This document shows positions 50,916 to 58,701 of a stretch of 64,000 nt of DNA, one piece after another. The position numbers were made by a program, and so were the translations under genes. The notes below the pieces were generated by a model that was given only the letters and a program-made list of their open reading frames with translations, was not told the DNA's origin and made no database searches. Every line of letters starts with the position of its first letter. The first letter of the stretch is position 1. The DNA is from Suilimivivens sp964614185 (GTDB lineage Bacteria; Bacillota; Clostridia; Lachnospirales; Lachnospiraceae). The stretch spans positions 1-64,000 of the forward strand of contig CAZTKJ010000005.1 of the NCBI GenBank assembly GCA_964614185.1, written 5' to 3'.

Positions 50916-51463
50916 CCGTTATTTTTCGGGCATCCGCTGCATCCGTCACATTTAGCCGCAGATTCTGTCACATCCACGCTTCCGATTCCTACAGGACTTG
51001 TAAGCAGGCAGACTGCCTGTGCGGAAATCCCCTCACCGCTTCCTGTAAAACCAAGGCCTTCTTCCGTAGTAGCCTTCACATTGACCTGTTCCTCCATAAT
51101 ATGAAGCGCCCCTGCAATATTTTTTTGCATGGTATCAATATAGGGCCGCATTTTAGGCGCCTGTGCAATAATGGTAGCATCAATATTTTCAATAAAAAAA
51201 CAATTTTCTTCTAAAAGTTTCCCTACGTGTTCAAGCAGTTTCAGAGATGAGATGCCCTGATAGGCAGGATCTGTATCCGGAAAATGCTTTCCGATATCGC
51301 CTAAAGCCGCTGCACCAAGCAGCGCATCCATGACTGCATGGATCAGTACATCCGCATCGGAATGTCCCAGAAGTCCTTTTTCATAAGGAATCTTTACGCC
51401 GCCTATGATCAGATCCCTTCCCTCAGTCAGTCTGTGAACATCGTATCCCATTCCGATTCTCAT
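50912..51463 (-). CDS. ispF: 2-C-methyl-D-erythritol 2,4-cyclodiphosphate synthase IspF with Cys-rich tail
   Basis: MEP-pathway enzyme making 2-C-methyl-D-erythritol 2,4-cyclodiphosphate. I start at MRIGMGYDVHRLTEGRDL, the conserved N-terminus, where GGCGGG lies 7 nt upstream; the frame is open 33 codons further. Metal ligands are in DVHRL, and LGHSDADVLIHAVMDALLGAA, IGKHFPDTDP and TTEEGLGFTGSGEGISAQAVCLL are family motifs. The usual protein ends near here, but this one has about 20 more residues ending CDGCSGCPKNNG, a CxxCxxC tail that might bind metal. Length 183 residues. Confidence 0.92.
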   Translation of the reverse strand: MRIGMGYDVHRLTEGRDLIIGGVKIPYEKGLLGHSDADVLIHAVMDALLGAAALGDIGKHFPDTDPAYQGISSLKLLEHVGKLLEENCFFIENIDATIIAQAPKMRPYIDTMQKNIAGALHIMEEQVNVKATTEEGLGFTGSGEGISAQAVCLLTSPVGIGSVDVTESAAKCDGCSGCPKNNG

Positions 51464-51616
51464 AATTAGACCCGCCCTTCCTGCTATCTTTATTCCCGCA
51501 AGCAGTGAACCAAGTGACTGCCGCGGGGTTTTACTTATTATTCTGTAAAGAATTTGGCTCACTTGCGCTTATTATAGCATATATTATCAATAATCATACT
51601 TGAATAGGAAAAAGTT

Positions 51617-52288
51617 TTGAAAAAAATTTTAATTGCCGGCTATCCTTCTAAAACTCAAAATTATGTAAATGCCATGATGTCCCTTGGCGCCTGTCCGGAT
51701 GTCACTCTAAATGTCCCCGACATCACCCGGTACGATGGATTGATCCTTCCCGGTGGAGGAGATATTGATCCTAAATTGTTCGGGCAGTTAAACTGCGGCT
51801 CCCGAAATATTGATTCCCAGCTGGACCGCCTACAGCTGGCTATCCTAAAAGGCTTCATTCTGCATCGGAAACCGGTGCTTGGAATTTGCAAAGGAATGCA
51901 GCTGATCAATATCTTTTTTGGCGGTGATATTCATCAGCATCTTTCCGCTTATACCACTCATCAATATAACGGCGCCGATCAAATCCATCAGACAACTGCT
52001 GCATCCGGCTCTTTCCTTGAACATTTATATGGCAGCCGTTTCGTTGTAAACAGCGCCCATCATCAGGGTGTCGATATGCCGGGACAAAAAATATATTACA
52101 TACAGTTTTGCTCCGATGGTGTGGTGGAAGGTCTTATGCACGAGTATCTTCCTGTTATCGGGGTGCAGTGGCATCCTGAGCGCATGTGCTTTCATCACAA
52201 GAGACAGGACACGGTTGATGGCTCCCTGCTGCTTCAGGCCTTTCTTGCTTCAACTGATTTTCATGATCTTTCTCATTCTTTTGCTTAA
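51617..52288 (+). CDS. Class I glutamine amidotransferase-like hydrolase (peptidase C26)
   Basis: Gamma-glutamyl-gamma-aminobutyrate hydrolase (PuuD) type. TTG start with AGGAAAAAG upstream; 223 residues. PGGGDIDPKLF, LGICKGMQLINIFFGG (Cys nucleophile in GICKG) and WHPERM (catalytic His) show the GATase1 fold; the second His-Glu pair is in GVQWHPER. It could cleave gamma-glutamyl amides from polyamines or peptides. The last 39 nt overlap the convergent bioY gene. Confidence 0.88.
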   Translation: MKKILIAGYPSKTQNYVNAMMSLGACPDVTLNVPDITRYDGLILPGGGDIDPKLFGQLNCGSRNIDSQLDRLQLAILKGFILHRKPVLGICKGMQLINIFFGGDIHQHLSAYTTHQYNGADQIHQTTAASGSFLEHLYGSRFVVNSAHHQGVDMPGQKIYYIQFCSDGVVEGLMHEYLPVIGVQWHPERMCFHHKRQDTVDGSLLLQAFLASTDFHDLSHSFA

Positions 52289-52807
52289 TACCAACGCAAG
52301 CACCATTTTGATAAGATCAGGAATAACAAAGGGAATAACGCACCATCCTAAAACTGTCATCAGTCCCACTGCGCCGGAATCCCTTGCGTATACTGCCATA
52401 AACCATATTGTTCCGATGAAAAAGTATGTAAACATTCCAAGTACCATGGAAACTGCCAATACCCAGGTCTTTTTCCCCAGCAGCCTTTCCATGGCCCACA
52501 TAATAAGAGCCGAAAAAATAAATCCTATGATATATCCGCCGGTTTTCCCTAAAATAGCGCTGATACCGCTTTGGAATCCTGAAAACACAGGCATACCTAT
52601 TGCCCCCAGCAGCAAATAGATCAAAATCGCCAGACTTCCCCGCCTGCCGCCCAGCACTCCTACTGTTAAAAATATTGCAAAAGTCTGCATGGTAAAAGGA
52701 ACTACCGCAGGAATGGAAATCCATGTGCAGATTGCTATTAAAACAGCAAATACTGCAATATAAACCATATCCAGAGTTTTTATCTTCTGTTTTGAACCCG
52801 TTGTCAT
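52250..52807 (-). CDS. bioY: Biotin transporter BioY
   Basis: S component of the ECF biotin importer. ATG 52807 has GGAG 6 nt upstream; a GTG three bases earlier is also possible. The 185-residue protein has six membrane helices; VGVLGGRRGSLAILIYLLLGAIGMPVF and GKTGGYIIGFIFSALIMWA are typical. Its promoter carries a BirA-type operator (52879-52910), so it should be repressed by biotin-bound BirA. The energising EcfAAT genes are not in the window. Its 3' end overlaps the opposite GATase gene. Confidence 0.95.
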   Translation of the reverse strand: MTTGSKQKIKTLDMVYIAVFAVLIAICTWISIPAVVPFTMQTFAIFLTVGVLGGRRGSLAILIYLLLGAIGMPVFSGFQSGISAILGKTGGYIIGFIFSALIMWAMERLLGKKTWVLAVSMVLGMFTYFFIGTIWFMAVYARDSGAVGLMTVLGWCVIPFVIPDLIKMVLALVLSKRMRKIMKIS

Positions 52808-52856
52808 CACCTTCTCCTTTGTCTTACATAGTTTAGTATTTCATAAAACCTTAGAT

Positions 52857-52910
52857 ATGATAACATCGGGATTCCAAATTGTCAACTCATGTTACAGTAT
52901 TGGTTAACAA
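52857..52910 (-). promoter_or_regulatory. bioY promoter with BirA operator
   Basis: Minus strand TTGACA (52880-52885), 17-nt spacer, TATCAT (52857-52862). The -35 lies within TTGTTAACC-N14-AGTTGACAA (52879-52910), close to the clostridial BirA box TTGTTAACC-N14-GGTTAACAA. The operator extends to the stop of the upstream gluzincin gene. Confidence 0.82.
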
Positions 52911-53590
52911 TCATTTTCGCTCTGCTTACGGATCTCGTTCTGAATAAACTGCACATCTTCCGGATTAATATAACCTACCTTGTGATAAGAAGAGCCCAGA
53001 TTGATTTCCATCATCTTATATCCTCTGTAAAGATACTGACCAAAGCCAAAATAAACTGCTGCCGTATCAGTAAGCACTTCATTCATCAGTGTATCGGAAA
53101 AACAGATTCCATTATAGTGGAGATAGAGATGCATAGCCTCGTGAGCCAGAATGGCAGTGATCACATCCAGATCATAGTACTCATGAAGCTGCAGATTAAT
53201 CGTTGTCAAAACTCCCCCGGTAGAGATTTGTCCTGCATAGCCTAATGTATCATCATCCTGAAAACGCAGTTGGATCAGATCGCCTTCAATTCCCATATGT
53301 ACCGTAATGCTCCTTAAAAGCTCTCTTAACAGCTCTTTGTTATGAAGGTCTTCAATAAGTCCCCTCTCCAGCTGCCCGGGCATAATATAAGGTTTATCCG
53401 CATATTTTTTTCTCTTATAAAGAAGCTGAAGGCTTTTTAAGATTTTCTCCCTGTCCACTTTCTTTAAATCACTTGAAGAAAGCGGCGGTTTTTTAAGGAA
53501 AAAACTCCTTACCAGATAGTAGATAAATCCTGCCAGTGTCAACAGTTTAAAAATATCATTTAATGAAAGAACGCTGCCAAATAAAGGCAT
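52904..53590 (-). CDS. Membrane-anchored zinc metallopeptidase-like protein (gluzincin)
   Basis: The 228-residue protein has an N-terminal hydrophobic stretch (about 13-30), a charged region, and a C-terminal zinc motif ILAHEAMHLYLHYNGI (HExxH variant HEAMH) with the downstream Glu in NEVLTDTAAVYFGFG, as in M48-type and related gluzincins. Target is unknown. SD (AAGGAG) precedes ATG. bioY follows 96 nt away and its operator overlaps the stop of this gene, so bioY likely has its own promoter. Confidence 0.78.
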   Translation of the reverse strand: MPLFGSVLSLNDIFKLLTLAGFIYYLVRSFFLKKPPLSSSDLKKVDREKILKSLQLLYKRKKYADKPYIMPGQLERGLIEDLHNKELLRELLRSITVHMGIEGDLIQLRFQDDDTLGYAGQISTGGVLTTINLQLHEYYDLDVITAILAHEAMHLYLHYNGICFSDTLMNEVLTDTAAVYFGFGQYLYRGYKMMEINLGSSYHKVGYINPEDVQFIQNEIRKQSENDC

Positions 53591-53644
53591 TTCTTATTTC
53601 TCCTTTCCTCGTTTCGGCAAACAGTAATAACAGATGAAATCAAA

Positions 53645-53673
53645 TTGCACAAATCTATTTTATTTAGTATAAT
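53645..53673 (+). promoter_or_regulatory. Promoter of the GGDEF gene
   Basis: TTGCAC (53645-53650), 17-nt spacer, TATAAT (53668-53673), 39 nt before ATG. Confidence 0.75.
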
Positions 53674-53711
53674 TGTACTATAAGTTAACTTTTTTTGAAA
53701 GGAGACCGGAA

Positions 53712-55469
53712 ATGGCATTATTCTATAATGGTTCTGCTACCATTGATGATCAAATGACATTAAGAAAAGCAGATGAATCTCTCTACAAATTTATCGGACA
53801 GAATATCTATTGTTCCGTGTCTCATTTTATTCATCCGGAGGATTTCCATCGTTTCCAAAATGCTCTCCGCGAACTTCAAAATGGTCTGCCCCGGAATTTT
53901 ATCGTTGTTCGCCTTAAAAACGGCGATAACTATGACTGGTGCCTGACAGAACTTACCCGGGAACCCTTTGATATAGACGGCAAACCTTTAACCCACCTGA
54001 GTTTTTCCACTCTTACAGAAGAAGAATATTATCATGACCAATTACAGAAAGTTAACATAGAATTGGAGACCTGCCTGAATCTTTTAGGATGCACTCTTCT
54101 TTCCTATGATTCCCAAACAGATTCTCTCATAATTTTCGAAAACTGTGATGGACAGAAGATCTTTTTATATCAGGGAACACTTAAAAGCTGGAAGGAAAGC
54201 CTTTTACCTGATAAAGTAGATGCTGATTATCACAACGTCTTTAATACCTTATGCAATGAAATAGAAACAGGTAAGGATCTGTTTAGGCACAATATTATGA
54301 CAAACAGCCTTTCTGAAAATGGTTCTATGAGGTTATACACCTTTAAATGCCAGACTATAGCCGGAAAGAATTCTTCCCATAAGGTATTTGGAGCCATTAC
54401 TATATCCGATGGAACAAAGGAAAATGTTTCCGACATCAGCAGCCGTATGGATGCGGGACTTCCTGTTCTTAACAAGGCAGCCATCACGGAATATGCCAAA
54501 ATGGCTATTCTTTCCGGCAACGGCAGCGTCCATCTGATTATTGTGGATCTTGATAATTTTAAAACCATCAATGATACTTATGGTCATATGTTTGGTGATG
54601 AAGTGCTGCTAAAATCATCCACCGTTATTAAAGAGGCAATTGGAAATACCGGTGTTGTAGGACGGATCGGCGGAGATGAAATGATGCTTGTTTTAACACA
54701 GATCAAGAGTCATGCCGAACTGAGAAATATCTTGCGTTCCATCCGTACGGGAATCGACTGGGCCCACAAAGGAATCCACAGTGACTTGAAGGTCACATGT
54801 TCTATGGGTATTGCAACCTATCCGGATCATGGGAACAGTTATGACGAAGTCTTCCAGTTAGCTGACAAGATGCTCTATATTGCCAAGAATAAAGGAAAAA
54901 ACCGATATGTTATCTATACACCGGAAATTCATAGTGTAACTCCTTCTTTAACTTTAGATTCTGCTGAGAGTAATGCCTATGAATCCCTTCAGGAAGATCA
55001 GACCGGTGTTATGCGGCGTCTGATAGAAGATTTCTTTGTCCGCAGGGTAGTTCCCTATTCCGTTCAGCTCAATGAAATCGGCTGGGGATTTAAACTGGAT
55101 GAGATTGTCATGGTCTATGGTGATATGAAAGTCTCTTCTACATGGAATCACAAAGGTGTCTTTGATGACATCGAGGGGCCTGAATTTCTGAATCCTGACC
55201 CTCTTCTCCTTCAAAGCTTTGATAAGAACAATATCCTTGCTGCCAACGGTATCTTTAATCTGGAAGGAATTTCACCGGCATTTGCCAGATTAATGACAGA
55301 AAGAGGGATTAAATCCGCGCTGTTCTACAAAATGGTCAAAAACGGAACTATGTTTGGTTATATTATGTTTGCCAAGAAAAATCGCGGACAGATGTGGTCA
55401 GAATACGATAAAACGCTCTTAGCTTCCATAGGTAAAATTATTGAACTGTCCTTTAAGGGACACCCATAA
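53712..55469 (+). CDS. GGDEF-domain protein with PAS-like N-terminus and GAF-like C-terminus
   Basis: ATG 53712 has AAGGAG at 8 nt. The 585-residue protein has no membrane helix. A PAS-like region occupies about 1-260, then a GGDEF domain (about 265-410) with IVDLDNFKTINDTYGHMFGDEVL and the site VVGRIGGDEMMLVL, followed by a GAF-like region (about 450-585). The signature is GGDEM, with Met in place of the usual Phe; Asp and Glu that hold metal are kept, so activity is possible but not sure. c-di-GMP synthesis from two GTP would be the role. It may act with the MBOAT leader only by analogy, not evidence. Confidence 0.88.
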   Translation: MALFYNGSATIDDQMTLRKADESLYKFIGQNIYCSVSHFIHPEDFHRFQNALRELQNGLPRNFIVVRLKNGDNYDWCLTELTREPFDIDGKPLTHLSFSTLTEEEYYHDQLQKVNIELETCLNLLGCTLLSYDSQTDSLIIFENCDGQKIFLYQGTLKSWKESLLPDKVDADYHNVFNTLCNEIETGKDLFRHNIMTNSLSENGSMRLYTFKCQTIAGKNSSHKVFGAITISDGTKENVSDISSRMDAGLPVLNKAAITEYAKMAILSGNGSVHLIIVDLDNFKTINDTYGHMFGDEVLLKSSTVIKEAIGNTGVVGRIGGDEMMLVLTQIKSHAELRNILRSIRTGIDWAHKGIHSDLKVTCSMGIATYPDHGNSYDEVFQLADKMLYIAKNKGKNRYVIYTPEIHSVTPSLTLDSAESNAYESLQEDQTGVMRRLIEDFFVRRVVPYSVQLNEIGWGFKLDEIVMVYGDMKVSSTWNHKGVFDDIEGPEFLNPDPLLLQSFDKNNILAANGIFNLEGISPAFARLMTERGIKSALFYKMVKNGTMFGYIMFAKKNRGQMWSEYDKTLLASIGKIIELSFKGHP

Positions 55470-55509
55470 AAAATCTCCGGTCATGCCAAAATCCATGACC
55501 GGAGATTTT
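55470..55509. terminator. Bidirectional terminator, GGDEF / CarD
   Basis: A 16-bp stem AAAATCTCCGGTCATG (55470-55485)/CATGACCGGAGATTTT (55494-55509) with 8-nt loop, T-rich on both sides. Confidence 0.9.
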
Positions 55510-55510
55510 A

Positions 55511-56014
55511 TTACTTTTCGCCAATAGTATCTGCTATAATCTGGCGCATCTCACCTTTTTCCTTACCGATGGCAAATGCCAGCTCAGAATACAGATTGTC
55601 TTCTGCCAGTTTAAAATACCTTTCATCTGTTGCAGTACTCTTCTTCCCCTGCTCGTTTCTTGTTTTCTTTCTTAAATACAGATTTTTGATAATTCCGACA
55701 AGGGCTGATGGATTACAGCTTTTTATAGCCTCTTTGTATTCCTGTTCACGAAGCTTGTCATTGGTACTCCAGTTTCTTTCGGTTTCAGGAATCTTCTTAA
55801 TTACTTCCCATGCTTCATCTTCACTCAGTACTTTTCTGATACCTCCGCTCTTGGCATCTACCGGTACATATACTTTAGCGCTCTGACACTCTCTGGGAAT
55901 CAGGAGATAATACAGCTTATTTTTATCTGTTCCCGGCATATCCAAATGCAGGATATCCTCTACCTTGCAGACTCCATTATTCGACTTGATAACGTAATCT
56001 CCAATTTCATACAT
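55511..56014 (-). CDS. CarD family transcription regulator
   Basis: Start at MYEIGDYVIKSNNGVCKVEDI, 8 nt behind AGGAG; a GTG three codons upstream is less favoured. The N-terminal CarD/TRCF RNA-polymerase-interacting domain (about 1-60) includes GDYVIKSNNGVCKVEDI, and the C-terminal helical domain (about 80-167) has KEAIKSCNPSALVGIIKNLYLRK. CarD homologues stabilise open promoter complexes. Sole gene, ending in the shared terminator. Confidence 0.9.
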   Translation of the reverse strand: MYEIGDYVIKSNNGVCKVEDILHLDMPGTDKNKLYYLLIPRECQSAKVYVPVDAKSGGIRKVLSEDEAWEVIKKIPETERNWSTNDKLREQEYKEAIKSCNPSALVGIIKNLYLRKKTRNEQGKKSTATDERYFKLAEDNLYSELAFAIGKEKGEMRQIIADTIGEK

Positions 56015-56127
56015 GGCAATCACTCCTGCTTCTGCAATCTCAACTATTTGTTACTATTTTATTGTACCACTATTAAACCATGGATTTCAAAGGTATTTTT
56101 GCACAAAAAGAAGACAAAATCAGAGGC

Positions 56128-57042
56128 CTATCTTCCGGCATTATCATAAGTTCCCACCAAGGGACTATTCATAATTCGGAATTTCTTTTTCCTATTCCAC
56201 AGATAGTGCAATTGATCAAAATTATCATCCGGATTCGTCAGAAGGCCGGCCAGTTCATCCAATTCCTGCAATTCTTCCTCTTTTAACTGTTCAAACCTGC
56301 CATCAATATAAGAGGGATGAAAAAGATAGGATATCTCATCATTCATAAGTGCATGGAAGTCATAAAAAAGCGCTCTGACTATTGCTTTCAGCGAACAGGT
56401 ACCCTGTCCGTCTGCATACAGGAATTTTTCTCCCGGAACTTTCCCCTTACGCACATTCAGCCATGCATCTGCTGCATAGTCAAATCTGCCCTCTGCAATG
56501 TCATATTGTCCAAGATCCATTCCGTTTTCATCATAAAATCCGTCTGCATCTATTGTAACCCATCTTTGCTGCTCTTCCTTCCAATATTGATTGATCCAAT
56601 GATCCATACTGACACCGGGTTGAAAATAAGGAGCAAATCCTGCACGGGAACGGCAGGGAATCCCTTTTGCTTTCAAAATGGCACTTATCAGCACCGATAC
56701 GTAACGACAGGTTACTACTATCTTGTCCTCTACTTCTCTGTCCGGTATAAAACCACGCTCATCCAACCGGAAAAGCTCTGCTGTCATGGCTGTGGCCGTC
56801 AGAAGAATATCATCCTCACACCGCATGCGATGCCATGGGAATCTGTTCATGTCGCCATATTGCAGTTTATCATTTGCATTGGTATTCCCTTCTTTCAAAG
56901 TAACTCTGTGAATGACCTGAGAGCAGATCAAATGTCCCAGTTCACTTACATCATCACTTAAAGAACGGTAATAATCTCCATAACCCCCGGCATATGTATA
57001 AATTCCGGTTTTCAGATAATGATCTAATATTCTTTGTTCCAT
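56128..57042 (-). CDS. Transglutaminase-like superfamily protein
   Basis: Start at MEQRILDHYLKTG, 7 nt behind AAGGAG, giving 304 residues. The triad of the transglutaminase/papain-like fold is visible as Cys in VVTCRYVSVLISAILKAKGIPCRSR, His in VSMDHWINQYW and Asp in WVTIDADGF. It has no signal peptide, thus is cytoplasmic. The function is probably peptide hydrolysis or transfer; the substrate is unknown. Fairly isolated, with a 120-nt gap to the MBL gene. Confidence 0.8.
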   Translation of the reverse strand: MEQRILDHYLKTGIYTYAGGYGDYYRSLSDDVSELGHLICSQVIHRVTLKEGNTNANDKLQYGDMNRFPWHRMRCEDDILLTATAMTAELFRLDERGFIPDREVEDKIVVTCRYVSVLISAILKAKGIPCRSRAGFAPYFQPGVSMDHWINQYWKEEQQRWVTIDADGFYDENGMDLGQYDIAEGRFDYAADAWLNVRKGKVPGEKFLYADGQGTCSLKAIVRALFYDFHALMNDEISYLFHPSYIDGRFEQLKEEELQELDELAGLLTNPDDNFDQLHYLWNRKKKFRIMNSPLVGTYDNAGR

Positions 57043-57162
57043 ACCTATACTCCTTTGCTTTGCTTTTGAAAACAATATACACGATATTCGATAGTGCTTC
57101 CCGTCAATATCTGCTTTTTTCTGTCCGCTTTCTATATACATAAGGCAAAGCAGCTGATCAGG

Positions 57163-58260
57163 TCATGGCTTGCATTTATTACACGGAGTATATCCCTGAC
57201 TGATGATCTCATCTCTGGATTTAGTGGTGTCTTCCCTGTTCTTACTTTTGATAGTATCTACACTGTCGCAATCCGGCTTATGAAATTTCATTGTGTTCTT
57301 ATTTATCACATAAGTAATGCCCTCCGGCAATGGAGTAATCTCATCCGGTTCCTGCCTTGGTTCTCCCGCTTTCCATGTCTCCGATGGTGAAACGTTAAAT
57401 ACTATGTTCTTTCCGTCTGATGTTGCTATGATGCTGCCATTTTCATCTGTCCTGTAAGTTTCAACACCATTGAACCTGAAAGTATTTAATGTATCTGCAT
57501 GGGGATGTCCGTAAGAATTTCCTTCTTTGCAGCTGATAACTGCATATGCAGGATCAACCGCCTGAAAGAAGCTTTGAGATGTAGAGTATTTACTGCCATG
57601 ATGCCCTGCTTTGTAAACATCAGCAGAAATATCTATTTTATTATTTAACATGTCGTTTTCAGCTGCTTCACCTGCATCACCCGTAAAGAGAAAGCTGTTT
57701 TCTCCGTTCCTGATGATCAGGGCAATGGAAGAATCATTGGCATCCTCATATTCATGATTTGGCCCTAATATGGTTATAACGGCTGTCCCAAGTAAATATT
57801 GGGACCCTACTTCAGGCGTAGTATATTGCAGTCCTTTGTAATCCAATGCCTGCATCACCTTTTCATAGGTCTTACCATCCTCGTTGTAATTTGATACAAA
57901 CACCTTATCTATTTCAAACTTAGTGATAATAACCGGGGCTCCGCCTATATGATCAAAATCAGGATGAGTAAGAACTAAATAATCTAATTTTTCAACACCC
58001 TGTTTTTGCAAATAATTTTGGATGGTTGTTCCCTTAGAATCATCACCTGCATCAATCAGCATGGAATGTCCGCCGCATTTTATAAGTGTGGAATCGCCTT
58101 GTCCGACATCAATAAAATGCACCTCCATGATATCCGTATGAAGCGGATCACCTGACAATTGCACAGAGTCCGCAGATGATCCTGCTGCTGAAATCGCCAA
58201 TGCCAGTATGAAACTTACTATTTGCCTGATTTGAAATCTAAAGCTCATATTTTGTGCCAT
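57163..58260 (-). CDS. Secreted MBL-fold hydrolase with Ada-like Cys module (ComEC/Rec2 type)
   Basis: The 365-residue protein starts with an N-terminal signal (about 10-32, FILALAISAAGSSADS), followed by the ComEC-type metallo-beta-lactamase domain: VHFIDVGQGDSTLI, LVLTHPDFDHIGGA (HxHxDH variant HPDFDHIGG), FTGDAGE and KAGHHGSKYSTSQ. The C-terminus has a Cys-rich module FHKPDCDSV...PCNKCKP, like the metal-binding Ada domain often joined to nucleases. It may be an extracellular nuclease acting on DNA as nutrient, as supposed for this type. A start at Met 5 is possible. It overlaps the preceding gene by 23 nt. Confidence 0.85.
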   Translation of the reverse strand: MAQNMSFRFQIRQIVSFILALAISAAGSSADSVQLSGDPLHTDIMEVHFIDVGQGDSTLIKCGGHSMLIDAGDDSKGTTIQNYLQKQGVEKLDYLVLTHPDFDHIGGAPVIITKFEIDKVFVSNYNEDGKTYEKVMQALDYKGLQYTTPEVGSQYLLGTAVITILGPNHEYEDANDSSIALIIRNGENSFLFTGDAGEAAENDMLNNKIDISADVYKAGHHGSKYSTSQSFFQAVDPAYAVISCKEGNSYGHPHADTLNTFRFNGVETYRTDENGSIIATSDGKNIVFNVSPSETWKAGEPRQEPDEITPLPEGITYVINKNTMKFHKPDCDSVDTIKSKNREDTTKSRDEIISQGYTPCNKCKP

Positions 58261-58654
58261 GTGAAAGTAATAATCCGTCTGTTAATTCTACACATAAAAT
58301 TATGGTATTTTCATCCTCAAAATTATTATGTCCGTTATCAATCCATTCAGCAAAAACATTTTTCAGTTTTTCAGCAATCTCATGATTTTCTTTTTTTCCA
58401 AAATAGCCCAAATTGATTCCTTTTCCATGTGCCGTAAACCACTCACCGGCTATTGCAACGGTTGGATTGTTTCCTATATGTTTCATTTTATTGGAAAGTG
58501 CGTATGTGATAATATAAAATGCGCCGTTTTCATAATAGGCATCTACATAGCGTACGTAAGGAACTTCATTTTCTACCGTTGCCAATGCAATAACAGTGTC
58601 TTTTCCAAAACGTTCAATCATTATTTCTTCAGCTTCCTGATCTATTTTTTTCAT
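58238..58654 (-). CDS. Pyridoxamine 5'-phosphate oxidase family protein (flavin-binding fold)
   Basis: A 138-residue split-barrel protein: DTVIALATVENEVPYVRYVDAYYENGAFYIIT and NKMKHIGNNPTVAIAGEWFTAHGKG fit the PNPOx-like flavin-binding family with NimA-like members. Members bind FMN or F420 and reduce small compounds; the true substrate is unknown. SD AAGGAG lies 8 nt before ATG. It overlaps the MBL gene start by 23 nt, so the pair is coupled. Confidence 0.82.
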   Translation of the reverse strand: MKKIDQEAEEIMIERFGKDTVIALATVENEVPYVRYVDAYYENGAFYIITYALSNKMKHIGNNPTVAIAGEWFTAHGKGINLGYFGKKENHEIAEKLKNVFAEWIDNGHNNFEDENTIILCVELTDGLLLSHGTKYEL

Positions 58655-58701
58655 GAAATTATCTCCTTTACAACTACCGGTTTGTTGATCGTGTTAATTT
58701 T

